From positions 1 through 27,970 of the forward strand of contig CAXKVR010000624.1 in assembly GCA_964058845.1 (NCBI GenBank): a DNA stretch of 27,970 nt, in the 5' to 3' direction. The notes under the pieces are model-generated. The model saw nothing but the letters and a program-made list of their open reading frames with translations. It did not search any database and was not told the origin of the DNA. Positions 9,678-20,799 of the stretch are shown one piece after another. The DNA is from Carex sylvatica. Lineage: Eukaryota > Streptophyta > Magnoliopsida > Poales > Cyperaceae. The position numbers and the translations under genes were made by a program. Every line of letters begins with the position of its first letter. Positions within the stretch are counted from its first letter, which is position 1.

Positions 9678-11656
9678 TATATATGTATATGTATAGTAAA
9701 TGAGTTTATAAAAATAAAATTGGAAAATTCCATTTTCGGAAAAAAAAAAATTTCAGAATTGAAAATCGGAATTTTTTTTTCAGTTTTGGTATTGAGTTTT
9801 CAGAAAAATAATTTCTGGTAATTGATGTTGAAATCAGAAAAAAAAATTGTTTGAGTATTTTTGAAAATATTGTCGGGATTTGAATATATTTTAATTTTTT
9901 TTTTTTGGATATAAATAAAAAAATTGGCATTTGAACCCTCCTCTATTTGCAAACTTATAAATAATGCAAAATTTATATTTAAATCATTAGTGAATTTTAC
10001 AAAAATTTGTTCTATTTTCAGTATTAATATATATTATTTGTATTTTAAAATTAGATTTGTATTATACTAAAATCACAAACTTTACACCTCTATGGATACT
10101 TTTTAAATTATCGATGTGTTGCCAAGCAACCGGCCGAAAAAAAAAAGAAAAAAAAGAAAGAAAGAAAAAGGACAACTAGGATCATTAATGGATCAAATTA
10201 TAGTAAAATTTAAATGCGAAGCTATCAAAATTTTAACAAAATTTACATTCAAATTCATACCCAATAATAATTTGACAATCCGGAATTAGATCCCTCATTG
10301 CAACATATTTCAATTTGGATTAATATTAGATATTTTAGCTAAAATAACAAATGCATGCATTATACGAGTGAATCTAATGAATATTTACTATTGATGCACA
10401 TATTAAGAACAATAATTTTAGCTAAACCAACTCGTATGACTAATTAATTATTATTTGGAGCCTGATAATTGTATCTCAAACAAAATTTTCGAGCGCGTCT
10501 CCAAATAGTTTAACAGAAAAACTTCTAATTAATGTTATCTAACTTTCATTTTCAGCGCTAATATCCAAATATTTAAAGCTTTGTTTATAACATTTTACAA
10601 TGTTACTCGCAATCATTTAAAACTGTGTCTGCAAGTATTAAAATTCTAAATATGTATAGTTTTAACTCCTAACTACTTTTGTTTTCAAGCCAAAAACGGA
10701 AAGATTCATTTCACCCATTTTTTTTTTATTTTTTCTCTAATCATTCTCATCTATTTTCTCGACGATCCGTGATGAATTAGAATCTAAAAATATGAACATT
10801 TTTTAACCGATTTTTTCTTTCAAATGAGATCCATGAAAAATAACTTTCAAGTAATATTTGTGTCGTAATTTTTTTTTTACCACTTTCAATCTTTGTGACT
10901 TTCAATTTTTTTTTTAAAATTTTGCTTCAAAATAATTTAAACCTATGTTTACAAGCATATAAACCTCATTAAGAACACTTTAAATCTCTAGAATAAAACA
11001 TAGCATATAAATCTCATGTACAAAGCATTGAAAATTTTAATATTTGTAGACTCAGATTTAAAAACTTGAAAATTTAAAGTGCTCATGAGTTTTACTTAAA
11101 CTACTTAGGGGACGCACTTGAGTATGATGACTCGGAGTACCAGAACATTTATCTTATTATTTAGATTTTTTTAACATTCATTCAGGAACATCTCAAATTT
11201 TATATAAAATATTAAAATAACGTTACTTTACAAATACTTCACGGAATTTGCTGAAATTATATTAATACTATTTTAAAAAAAAACACTCTTGAAAATGAGA
11301 AATTCCAAAAATATAATGGCTGCTAATTCAACCAGTGACTCTATTTTTGAAGAGCCGCAGATTGAATTGACAGCCCTGATATTATTAGAATTCTTTAGAA
11401 AATGTTGTTTTTTTGGGAATATGGTATAAACAAAAATTTCGGCTGAATTTGTATGTGAATCGTACAAAATTTAAATGCAAATCCTACAAGTCCAATCATC
11501 TAGAAAATTCGTAGATTCATTCATAATTCTAATCAGATATCTAATTATGAATATTAATTACAAATTCCTATCACCATTAATTAGTCACAGTGTATTCTAT
11601 TCTGATTTTATGAACGAGGGAACGCGTGCAATATTCTAAACCGTAGGTATCAAACC
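9678..11656. other. AT-rich spacer with fragments of repeats
   Basis: The part up to about 9930 is rich in GAAAATT/AATTTTC words, and GGCATTTGAACCCTCCTC at about 9927-9944 matches the right end of the MITE at 20800-21201, so a fragment of that family is present. From about 10 kb to 11.65 kb I see no convincing gene, inverted ends or RNA gene. Confidence 0.5.
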
Positions 11657-12619
11657 CCGAAATTTTTAGAAATATCCAAAAAAAATATAAAATTACAGAA
11701 TCTACTCACTGTTTGAATGAAATTCGAAAAATGCCCAATTCGGTTATCCAATAACCAGATTTGGGACAAATTTCCGGTTAACCATTCACCGGAAATTTAA
11801 AAAAAAAAAAAAAAAAAACATTTTCGGTTAATGGTGCACCGGTTTTAGTTTTTTTTTTTTTTTTAACAGAAATTTTTTTTAAACAGAATTTTTTATTTAT
11901 TAAAATATTAGAAATGTTGAATATATTTCTTTGAAAATAGATGGAATACAATATAATTTGATTTATTAGGAAGACTGCAACAAATAACCCCGATCAATAT
12001 TTTTCAGGCTGAATTTTTCGCGGCTGTAAGAAAAATTAATATATTTCTTTATGTGTTATTGGAAAAAAATAAAAATGCTTAGATTATGAGTTATTGATCC
12101 CGGTTCAAAAGTCACTTCTAGGTAATCCAGAAAATATTGTGATCTTTCTAGTAAATTTAATTTTTATTTTTTCCCAATAATACATAAAGAAATATATTAA
12201 TTTTTTCTTACAGCCGCGAAAAATTCGGCCTGAAAAATATTGATCCGGGTTATTTGTTGCAGTCTTTCTAATAAATCAAATTATATTGTATTTCATCTAT
12301 TTTCAAAGAAATATATTCAACATTTCTAATATTTTAATACAAAAAAAAATTATGTTTAAAAAAAAAATTATGTTAAAAAAAAAAAAAAACTAAAACCGGT
12401 GCGCCATTAACCGGAAATGTGCTTTTTTTAAAAAGAAAAAAAAATTCCGGTGAATGGTTAACCGGAAATGTGCTTTTTGAGTTCGGGAATCCATTGACCG
12501 GAAATTTGTTCCAAATCCGGTTATTGGATAACCGGATTGGGCATTTTTCGAATTTCATTCAAACAGTGGGTAGATTTCGTAATTTTATATATTTTTTGGG
12601 TATTTTATAAAAATTTCGG
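11657..12619. mobile_element. Second giant foldback MULE-type element, 963 bp
   Basis: Identical 9-bp TATCAAACC lies at 11648-11656 and 12620-12628. The ends are CCGAAATTTTTA and its inverse. The arms (about 11657-12076 and 12160-12619) are inverted copies with indels; the right arm has an extra block near 12470-12505. The internal half (GAAATGTTGAATATATT through CGCGGCTGTAAGAAAAATTA) is closely related to the arms of the element at 6754, but the outer parts, rich in CCGGTTAA and AATGCCCAA words, are different. The centre retains sequence that is paired in the 6754 element but single here, so one side has been deleted. Confidence 0.9.
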
Positions 12620-12628
12620 TATCAAACC

Positions 12629-12880
12629 CGACCTACCCGCATTTGGAAAAGAAAAACGGTTCAAGCTCTTATAATCATTGAATTTATTGTTATTTGTATA
12701 CTCAAAAAAAAAAGAAAAAATTGTTGTTTGTTCGTTCTTGGTGCTTGTATTTTTCAGAAAAAGGCATCTTTTAAATACTTTCGGCGATGTTGGTTTTGTC
12801 ATGTCTGTGCTCAAGCCTTAAGTCGGGTCAACACAATTCCTTGTCCACGGGACAGCCTATTCAGAAAGCAGAATCTTTTA
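12629..12880. other. Spacer between the giant foldback and the 59-bp tandem repeat
   Basis: Overlapping short frames on both strands show no recognised domain. The sequence immediately after the element, CGACCTACCCGC, resembles the GGGTA-rich words of the truncated element at 6025 in the opposite orientation. Confidence 0.35.
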
Positions 12881-12998
12881 AATTTAGAATATCTTGGACC
12901 GGTCGGTTTTTTAAATTAGATCGGTCATTCCAAAGATGTAATTTAGAATTTCTTGGACCGGTTGGTTTTTTAAATTAGATCGGTCATTCCAAAGATGT
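12881..12998. repeat. 59-bp tandem duplication, two copies
   Basis: AATTTAGAATATCTTGGACC at 12881 recurs as AATTTAGAATTTCTTGGACC at 12940, and the shared part continues through GGTTTTTTAAATTAGATCGG and CATTCCAAAGATG. The copies differ at only a few bases. Overlapping open frames here repeat the same peptide because of the duplication. Confidence 0.85.
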
Positions 12999-13004
12999 TG
13001 AAGA

Positions 13005-13142
13005 TCTAGAAAGGGTAATATTTTAACAGAGTGGTTTTGACTTCATGCAGCGCATTAACTATATGCAGCAATGTTTTTAATTCTCTAGTCCGTGCCTTGC
13101 ATGAAGCCAATATTAATCTGTTAAAACCATTACCCCTCTAGA
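13005..13142. mobile_element. Short foldback repeat, about 138 bp
   Basis: TCTAGAAAGGGTAATATTTT at 13005 faces an inverted copy ending in ACCATTACCCCTCTAGA at 13142. The arms share TTTTAACAGA and CTTCATGCA words, with a loop near 13050-13095. It has no coding content. I found no clear target duplication, so its class is open. Confidence 0.6.
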
Positions 13143-13318
13143 AAGCTCAACAATACATCACTCAAAAAGTAAAAATTCACACTGAATAAAAAGGAGATAA
13201 ACCCAACTCAAAAATAATTATCGTAATAACAACAATCAGATCCTTAATTACATTCAATTTTTGAAATGTTATATAATATTCAGTTTATTACAAACTTAAT
13301 AAAACCCTTAATATTTTG

Positions 13319-13517
13319 GAATTCGTATCCCCTCAGGTTACCTGACTGAGTAGAATTGAATCGGACAGTTCGAAAATGAAAATTTTAACTTGGCACGCAT
13401 CTCAAAGCATGAATAATATTACCCCGTACTTCTATTCCGATCACCCACCGACTCAAATTAAATTTGGACCGTCCATTTCAATTGTGTTTAGTCAGGTACC
13501 TGGGAGGATACGGATCC
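13319..13517. mobile_element. MULE-type MITE, 199 bp, CGTATC family
   Basis: The 9-bp AATATTTTG is duplicated exactly at 13310-13318 and 13518-13526. The ends are GAATTCGTATCCCCTCAGG and, reverse-complemented, GGATCCGTATCCTCCCAGG, both followed by TACCTGACT-like and CAATTGAA-like words. It matches the 191-bp element at 4276 in length, ends and the CAGGTACCTGA core. Confidence 0.8.
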
Positions 13518-13542
13518 AATATTTTGTGACCAAAACAATTTG

Positions 13543-13563
13543 TAATGATGATGATGATGATGA
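13543..13563. repeat. (GAT)n microsatellite
   Basis: About six consecutive GAT triplets follow directly after the CGTATC-family MITE. It yields an aspartate run in one short open frame that I do not believe is coding. Confidence 0.9.
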
Positions 13564-15660
13564 TATTCAGTTTTAAGCACCTTTATCTTCATAAATTTTT
13601 TGGATAACATATTTTTTAGAAATCCTGGCTATTAAAAACAACTTCACAAACCTTGTTGTGAGAAGTGCAATATGAATGAAAATATTGTTACAAAGTCATA
13701 CCTCATAATAGACTTAATATATTTCTAATCACTAATAATATATCAGTATCAATACATGTTACATTTTCATTTTCAGGTTTTTGCATTAATGTTTTATTAT
13801 TTTAATTATTTTAATGGGTTACTTGTTTTGGTGTTTTAATATTTTTATAATTGTATTATGTTAAGTGTGTTGGACGTCTTAATGTGTTAATATTTAATTA
13901 TTTTATTACGGTGATGATTAAACATATACTAGGTGAGTATAATATAAATTATATCATAATTATATTAAACTTGGTATACTCATCCTATATACAAATTAAA
14001 CATTATATTGGTTATTCATTTTTTTAATTAATAAAAATATCTACTTAAATAAATGATGTAATTCATTAATTATCTAATTAGCTACTCAGGCATTAATCAA
14101 TAGTAAATTCTGTTCTAATTTGACATTTAATTTTCTCAAATGGCTCATTTAAAAGTTATTTTCTACCGTATAGGTCGCGAGCCCAATTTTTATTTTCAAT
14201 TTTTTTTTTAATTAAGTGACCTGGAATTAAGTCCAAGTCTAATTCCAGTATATTGATTAAAATAAATTAATCGTCAACAAATTAATTTAAAAATCGAATT
14301 AATTGTATTAAAATTATTTTATATTTCATAAACCGTAGAATGTTATTGTTGATGATCAATTAAATGCAATTTACTAACATGTATATATAAAAAGAACGCT
14401 AGTTGTTGTTCTATTCAATAGTTTCATAAATGGACATCTCCATTACGATCAAATTTGCTTAAATAATTGCAAACATGGACAAGAAAAAAACATGAAGAAA
14501 ACCAAATTTAATACAAGTTATCAATTGTTACTATTTACAAATTAAGTTAATTATTATTATTATTATTATTTATTATTATTATTATTATTTTTGACAAAAA
14601 TTGGGTCATCTTACTGATTTCGTTAACATGAAATTATTTAACAGATTACTAGTACCAAATCACGAATCAAAATCAAATGTAGGAATAACATGAACTTGTT
14701 ATTCCGATTCCAACCTTTCCAACTTTTTCTATGCACTAATTTCAACAAAGAAAAATTTTCATTAGCAAATTTCAACAAAAATCAACGGATTTTGATTCCC
14801 AAATCACTAGTACATAGTCTCCGAATATGTTCAAGGTACCAACACACTGTAGCATAGTATACTGACATAGTTATTAGTTATTACATGTCCATGTCCATAG
14901 ACTTAATCAAAACTAAGAATAACTATTTGATTTATAACAAAATGTCTATTCTTCTGGTTCTTCACCCTCTAGTCTTCCAGACCCAAGGATTGGTGTTCTA
15001 TTAGAAATTCTATAGATACCCTCCTATTTATTTTATTCTTTACTTAAAAAGTTAAAACTAATTAATAAATATCATTGAAATTAGTAATTAAAGAACAAAA
15101 TATAGGAGTATTCTTCATCTAAAAAAACTTTGCAAATCTTGATGAAAAGAAAAACATAAAAAAATGTACTTTTATATTGTCTATTTTTCTTTTACGATTT
15201 CAAATTGCTATTATTAAAGTGAATGGAGGCATTCATAAACTCAATTTTTCCATATTTAATCATTCATTTTACAATTTTCAATAGTTTGATAAATAGGCAA
15301 AATATTTTCTAATTAACCAAACTATTTGCCTTAATTAGATTAATTGAACTCTCTATGTACTTTTCATTAAAGATAATTGTACATTTCACATGTGAACACC
15401 ATTATGAGATACATATTAAAATGACATAAAGATAATTAAACATCAGTGAATGATAAAAAAAATACTTAATTAGTACAAACAATATAAACAATAAAATATT
15501 TTCAGTTTCATTTGACGTAATTGTATTTGATATTTTTTAGCATCAAAATTGACCAAACAACTTATCATATATGAACATCTCAATTCTTACCATTAACAAA
15601 CAAAATTATATTTGTAACCTTGCCTACGGCCTTTTAAACCCCCCCAAAAAAAAATTGCAA
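13564..15660. other. Intergenic spacer upstream of DAD1
   Basis: The stretch is AT-rich with no recognisable gene or RNA. The only clear structure is the (ATT)n microsatellite at about 14549-14590. Confidence 0.5.
14549..14590. repeat. (ATT)n microsatellite
   Basis: ATT triplets run for about 40 bases with one dropped base in the middle that shifts the phase. It lies about 1.1 kb upstream of the DAD1 promoter. Confidence 0.9.
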
Positions 15661-15673
15661 CTGGCATATACAA

Positions 15674-15763
15674 AGGCCCAAGGCCCAGACCCAAAAAAGC
15701 CCAACTATATATCCCATCTTCTTCTTCGGTCGCACCAGTCAGTATCTGCTATTCATATAAAAG
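15674..15763 (+). promoter_or_regulatory. DAD1 promoter: GGCCCA motifs and TATA boxes
   Basis: GGCCCA occurs at 15675-15680 and AGGCCCAG at 15681-15688, with a further GCCCA at 15699. These match the plant site II type motif found in promoters of housekeeping and translation-related genes. Two TATA candidates follow, TATATAT at 15706-15712 and TATAAAA at 15756-15762. The second would place transcription start near 15785-15795, just before the GA-rich leader. The assignment is inferred from motif and position. Confidence 0.55.
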
Positions 15764-15831
15764 CGAAAGAAAGAAATCGAGAGAGATCCGTGACATTTTC
15801 TTGCGCAGATTAAGATCCGATTACAGATCAG

Positions 15832-16009
15832 GTGCGTATTTTTTTTTCTCTTCAAACTTTCTAATAAGCTCGCGAAACCAATCCTTCGTACTTTTTACGA
15901 GATTCTAGTTTATATGATAGATTAAGCTTGATCTATTTTCCTCTTTGAACACTTGATTTGGGGCAAGTTAAGTTGTACAGTGCTTGAATTTGAGACTCAG
16001 GCGTTACAG
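15832..16009 (+). other. Probable 5'-leader intron of DAD1
   Basis: A good donor (CAG|GTGCGT, GT at 15832) follows the leader and is followed by T-rich sequence. Two acceptors nine bases apart, after CTCAG at 16000 and after TTACAG at 16009, precede the ATG at 16010. Either gives the same protein. Leader introns are common in plant housekeeping genes; no transcript data confirm this one. Confidence 0.5.
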
Positions 16010-17674
16010 ATGGCGAAAGCTACAAATGATGCGCAGCTTCTAATTCAGTCCCTTCGCAAGGCTTATGCTGCCACTCCTACAAACCTCAAGGTAAAATTTC
16101 TTTTATTGTTTGTGATTTTGCCTTGTAAAGTATGATTAAGCTGTAATACATCCCTTTTGTCGCAAATTATGCAGATTATTGATCTTTATGTGGTGTATGC
16201 TGTTCTGACGGCTCTAATTCAGGTTCTCTGTTCCTCTTTACTTCTGTAATTTGAAGTTAAAAGCCTCTCGTCTCCTCTCTCCATGTATAATTGCATGCCA
16301 TCTGAACTTATCATTTTGCATTACAAGCTTACAACTATATAACCTCTGCAGTCTGCATTGAACTGGTCTTGCAATTACTTTACGAGTATTTCACATTTAA
16401 CGGAGCTACAGAGAAATTTGACCCAACAAGGATGCTCATGCATACAGAGTTACTTCAGATGATGTCTATACATGTTTTAATCAAGTGATGAACTAGCTTC
16501 GTTAGCAAATGTTGATATTCCACAGAAAAAAAAAATGTGAACATGTTTCAGAAAACCTTTCTTTTAAGGTTCCATTTGTACGATCAAATTTAGACCATGG
16601 TAAGATAATGGGTTGATATTGTCATTTGTCTGGTTCACTATGGTACAGGGCAGTTCCATCTGGTACCTACCATTGCTGGTACCAATATCATTACTGCTGG
16701 GAACAATATAAAAAGTAGTTGTACATCATTTCATATCCCATTTTTAACAACAATATGTGTACCAGGTAGTTTACATGGCATTAGTGGGATCATTTCCCTT
16801 CAACTCTTTCTTGGCTGGCATCCTTTCATGCGTCGGCACTGCTGTTTTAGCTGGTGTGTTGATTCCTCCCCCCCCCCCCCCCCTATTTTCTACTTTCCTT
16901 TACCATGGACTTAGATTTGACCTTTATTAGCTAAACATTTTCTTCAGACAAAAATATCTATAGCTGTAAAGCTGACTTGTTACTGAACTCTTGTTTTCCT
17001 ATTCACAGTTTGTCTCCGCATTCAGGTCAACAAAGATAACAAGGAATTTAAGGTACTATGCCTATTTGTTTATTATCTTAGTTATTTGTTGTCTTTGTAC
17101 CAAATTTTTTATATATATTTTTTCTATTTGTAATGGTCTTGTTCTTATGCTTTGATGTGTTTGGTTTGGAATAATTTATAATGCCAACAAAGGGTCTGAC
17201 CTACATTAGTTGCCTTCTCTCTGTTTTTTTAATTTTTTGTGGGTTTATTTTATCCAACCAACAGATGTCATTCTAACTATAACTGGTGTACCAAACTTTC
17301 CTAGGATGATTTCTTAGTATGTCCCGCCATAAATATTTGATAATCAAACATTCAAACATGTAAAATTTCTGTTTGTCTAGTCAATTTTGGCCATGCTTGG
17401 CAATTATCTAGTTCTGTTGGGTTATTGCTTAATGCTAAATGGGTCGGATGCGGTTAATAACTTATATGTTAATGTTGACTGTTGAGGGTACTGTGCATAG
17501 TCCTGCCGGGTTTTTGCACAAAAGGATGTATCCATTAAATGATTTTTTCGTTTATTTTTACTCAAGTTGTACAAAATTGCTGTATTGTAGGATTTGCCAC
17601 CAGAACGCGCTTTTGCTGATTTCATCCTGTGCAACCTGGTGCTCCATCTGGTCATTATGAATTTCATGGGTTGA
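16010..17674 (+). CDS. DAD1: DAD1, oligosaccharyltransferase subunit (five coding exons)
   Basis: DAD1 (Ost2 in yeast) is a small integral membrane subunit of the endoplasmic reticulum oligosaccharyltransferase, which transfers the glycan from dolichol diphosphate to asparagines of nascent proteins; its loss triggers cell death, hence Defender Against Death. Exons by eye: 16010-16090, 16175-16222, 16766-16853, 17009-17052, 17591-17674, all with GT-AG borders and compatible phases. They give 114 residues, the usual plant length. The start MAKATNDAQLLIQSLRKAYA is followed by ATPTNLKIIDLYVVYAVLTA; three hydrophobic segments fall at about 30-51, 58-77 and 95-114. The strongly conserved PFNSFLAG, VNKDNKEFKDLPPERAFADF and C-terminal LHLVIMNFMG are all present. 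Introns are 84, 543, 155 and 538 bp. Nothing is broken. The first ATG in the spliced message is used. Confidence 0.97.
16868..16883. repeat. Poly-C run in DAD1 intron 3
   Basis: Sixteen consecutive C residues lie fifteen bases after the donor of intron 3. This is unusual in such AT-rich DNA and prone to sequencing or replication slippage. It lies outside coding sequence. Confidence 0.9.
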
Positions 17675-18060
17675 TTTCTATATAAGTTTTGAAGATTGAG
17701 GGGTAACAAAACAAATTTATACACACTGTACTTTTTGAGATATTATTAGAAAGTCTTTTTGGGAAAGTAGCACTCTAGTTCAGATGTTGAGAAACTTGAA
17801 TACCTATTTTGGCGCTGTCGATTAAACGTAGGAAAATTGAAGCTTGACTTTAACAAATCATGCTTGCATTGTAGCTCCTTTATGATTTGAGATGTGAAGT
17901 ATAGGTTGCATTAATAATAATAATGATGGTAATACACTTGTTGTTACACTTGTGCTTTCCTAAGAGGTTTAGTCATCAGAAGCAAAGAAATTGGCTTAGT
18001 ACCGATTAAATAATCCTTTAAAATATAATTTCTCTTGAAATTCTGGCAGAGGTTGCCAGG
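17675..18060 (+). other. DAD1 3' untranslated and downstream region
   Basis: This follows the TGA at 17672-17674. It has several AATAAT/AATAAA-like words, notably near 17912-17925 and 18007, that could guide polyadenylation, but no single site can be chosen from sequence. The hAT MITE at 18061 begins 386 bp after the stop. Confidence 0.4.
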
Positions 18061-18521
18061 TAGGGGTGGAAACGGTCGGATACAGATCGGATAGTGGTCT
18101 TTTCGTATTCGTATATGTTATAATTTTTTAGATACGGATACGGATAGTCTCGGATACGGATTGGATATTAAATGTTAGGGATACGGATCGGATACGGATA
18201 TTTTTCATAATTAGCTTGTTAGTTACAAAAATTTTATTATATTATTAAAATATTTGTCACTAATTATGTTATAGTGTTATATTATTCGTATAATATATTA
18301 TACAATTTAATAAATCAATTTAAGAATATATATTACATTTGTTGTGATTTAAAGTGTAAACGGTCGGATACGGATAGTTAAAAGCCTTATCGTATTTGTA
18401 TCCATTATAATTTTTCGGATATAGATACGGATAGTCTCAGATATGGATACGGATTGGATAATTTAAGTACTTTTTCAGATTCGGACAAAATCGGATATTA
18501 TCCGATCCGTTTACACCCCTA
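18061..18521. mobile_element. hAT-type MITE (461 bp) downstream of DAD1
   Basis: The element runs from TAGGGGTGGAAACGG to CCGTTTACACCCCTA. Flanks are TTGCCAGG (18053-18060) and CTGCCAGG (18522-18529), seven of eight bases alike, as expected for a hAT insertion with one later change. The interior carries GGATACGGATA words, and the part from about 18357 partly repeats the first 140 bp (GTCGGATACGGATAGT), which explains why it is longer than the 344-bp copy at 3030. No transposase. Confidence 0.88.
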
Positions 18522-18671
18522 CTGCCAGGTTTGAATTCTCTCCCTTTGTCTTGAAATTCTGGCATTGACTGATTAAAAACCAAAGCTTTCCACTAATAAT
18601 TAGGTTAACTCTGGTCACTCATGTTGTCAAATATAAAATTAATTACTAGGTTTGGCATCTAATTATTTCAA

Positions 18672-19061
18672 GAGGAGGGATCAAGTTACAATAATTTTTG
18701 AATTACAATAAGTTACAACAAATTATTTTTGACATTTTTAAAGTCTAAATCGTCGATCCAAACCGTTAGATGTGATCTCTACAATAAAATATGCTTGGAG
18801 ATCAAATTTTACATTTTTTAGAATTTTTTTCTATTTATTAAGATGGGTACAAAAACTAGTTAAATTCAGACTATTAAATTTTGTACCCATCTTAATAAAT
18901 AGTAAAAAAATTAAAAAAAATGTAAAATTTGGTTTCCAAACACATTTTATTGTGGAGATCATGTTGAACAGTTTGGATCGACGATTTGAACTTTGAAAAT
19001 GTAAAAAATTGCTGTTGTAACTTGTTGTAACTCAGAAATTGTTGTAACTTGATCCCTCCTC
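18672..19061. mobile_element. Foldback MITE, about 390 bp, GAGGAGGGATCAAG ends
   Basis: GAGGAGGGATCAAGTTACAA on the left faces TTGTAACTTGATCCCTCCTC on the right. The inner arms contain TCGATCCAAACCGTTAGA, GAGATCAAATTTTACATTTT and TATTTATTAAGATGGGTAC, each with an inverted partner. No clean 9-bp duplication abuts these ends. A 12-bp direct repeat CAAATATAAAAT at 18628-18639 and 19077-19088 could mark a wider original insertion. Confidence 0.75.
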
Positions 19062-19492
19062 TTATTGAGGTCAATCCAAATATAAAATGTTTCTATTACC
19101 CCATATAAAGAGCGGGTCTAGCTATGGGTATGTTTGGTTGGGCTGAGAATAGGATATTTTTGGTATTAGATTATTTGGAATAGTTTATTCGGTGTTTAGT
19201 TCAGTTAGAATTATAATAGCTAGAATAAGAAATTTAAACCTTTTGTTTTATTAGAATAGAATGTTAGTACGAATTGAAATTAAAAGGTACGAATTTTAAC
19301 TTGACAGAGTCCGATACCTTACTTAGATTTGAATTCACATAGCTTACCGTAGTGTTCGATGTTATTTTACAATTAGGGATTTTTAATCGTTAATTGCAAA
19401 TTATAGGATTCAATTGAATTTTTCATTATAGACGGCGATAATTCTTGGACATAAAGAATGATAACTGTGGCATATTCACATATCCCAAAGAT

Positions 19493-19875
19493 TAGGGTTA
19501 AAATGCACCATTAATTTTGTGCTCCAATTATACCTGACGTCTCTATTTTTGTTTATAAAATTCAAATAGTCGATTCGAACCGCTCAACATGATATACATA
19601 TTAAAATATGCTTAGTGACCAAATTTTATATTTTTTAGAATTTTTTTAGATAGGTACAAAATCACTATTTTTGGATGGTCCAGATACAGTGATTTTATAC
19701 CTATCTAAAAAAATAGTAAATAAATTTAAAAAAATATAAAATTTGGTCACTAAGCATATTTTAATATGTATATCATGTTGATTGATTCGGATCGACTGTT
19801 TGAATTTTATAAATAAAAATAGAAACGTGAGGTATGATTGGAGCACAAAATTAATGATGCATTTTAATCCTACTC
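19493..19875. mobile_element. Foldback MULE-type MITE, 383 bp, 9-bp target duplication
   Basis: CCCAAAGAT occurs at 19484-19492 and 19876-19884. The left end is TAGGGTTAAAATGCACCATT; the right end in reverse complement has AGGATTAAAATGCATCATT, offset by three bases. The arms share TAATTTTGTGCTCCA, GTCGATTCGAACCGCTCAAC, TTAGTGACCAAATTTTATAT and TAGATAGGTACAAAATCACT, the last lying by the centre near 19680. Same core family as 9263 and 18672. Confidence 0.82.
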
Positions 19876-19884
19876 CCCAAAGAT

Positions 19885-20790
19885 TGGCTGAAGCTTTTCC
19901 TTTTAAATATTTAAATCTGTGATTTATGCAATAAAAGACCAAAATTTCTCCGTTTCAAAGAGCTCTAAAGCATCACCACAATGCAAGTATCATTTAACCG
20001 ATTTTTTTAATTGTACTATATTCACAGCAAATAAACCAAAACAATCAAACTAGAATTCCAAATTTACCTAGACAGCTAAATAATTTAGCAAGCTCAAAGA
20101 CTGAATGCCACAAGTTGGCCCTGTGGGCCGTGGCTCCAATCTTGGAGCCTTCCAATAAATTAGCAGTTCATTTTTTATTTGTTTTTATAGAAATTTTATT
20201 AGAATGGTACCAGCTATTAATAAATATCTAGGAATTAGCACATGGATTTGGAAAAGCAGATGTCATGACTTTATTTCTCTTACAAAATTCACATTATCCT
20301 CGTTTTCTTTGCCTTCAGTTTGGAGGCTTCTAGACTGAGACTGAGGCCGCAACATCAATTGGTGGTCTTCAGTTTTTAAAGCTGCAGAGATGTTTGATGA
20401 CCTGAGTGAATTTGGAATTCTCATCAAACTAAGGTGTTTTGGTTTATTTTTTCTTATTATGATATAAATAAAAATTTCGGACCATTTAACTTGTACCCTT
20501 GAAAATATTGAGGAAATAGGATAATTTTTTGCAATTGATATTGTTTTTTGGAGTTGTTTATTATGCTTTTTTCACAACAAATCCGATTTAACCGGGATAA
20601 TGGTAATTTGGTACGTCTTGAAATTTTAGTTATAATCTGAGGATGAATTTTCTCGTCGGACCTTCCAAATTCAAACAATTATTTTATAAAAATGTTCATG
20701 CGAAATGAGTCATATTGTTGGGGGTGTATTTGGGTACAAAATGTTCCTCTTGATAATGAGAATTGAGAACTTCCTCTTTATTCATGTACT
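19885..20790. other. Spacer, no gene recognised
   Basis: Short frames only. A block around 20130-20150 (CTGTGGGCCGTGGCTCCAAT) is locally GC-rich but I see no coding or RNA signature in it. Confidence 0.45.
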
Positions 20791-20799
20791 AATTAAAAA

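Noticed and set aside
17422..17724. Minus-strand 100-codon and plus-strand 73-codon frames within DAD1
   Set aside because: They overlap intron 4 and exon 5 of DAD1, whose protein is unambiguous; both are chance frames.
19646..19942. 98-codon minus-strand frame
   Set aside because: It crosses the foldback MITE at 19493 and its flank, has no motif, and has the composition of AT-rich noncoding DNA.
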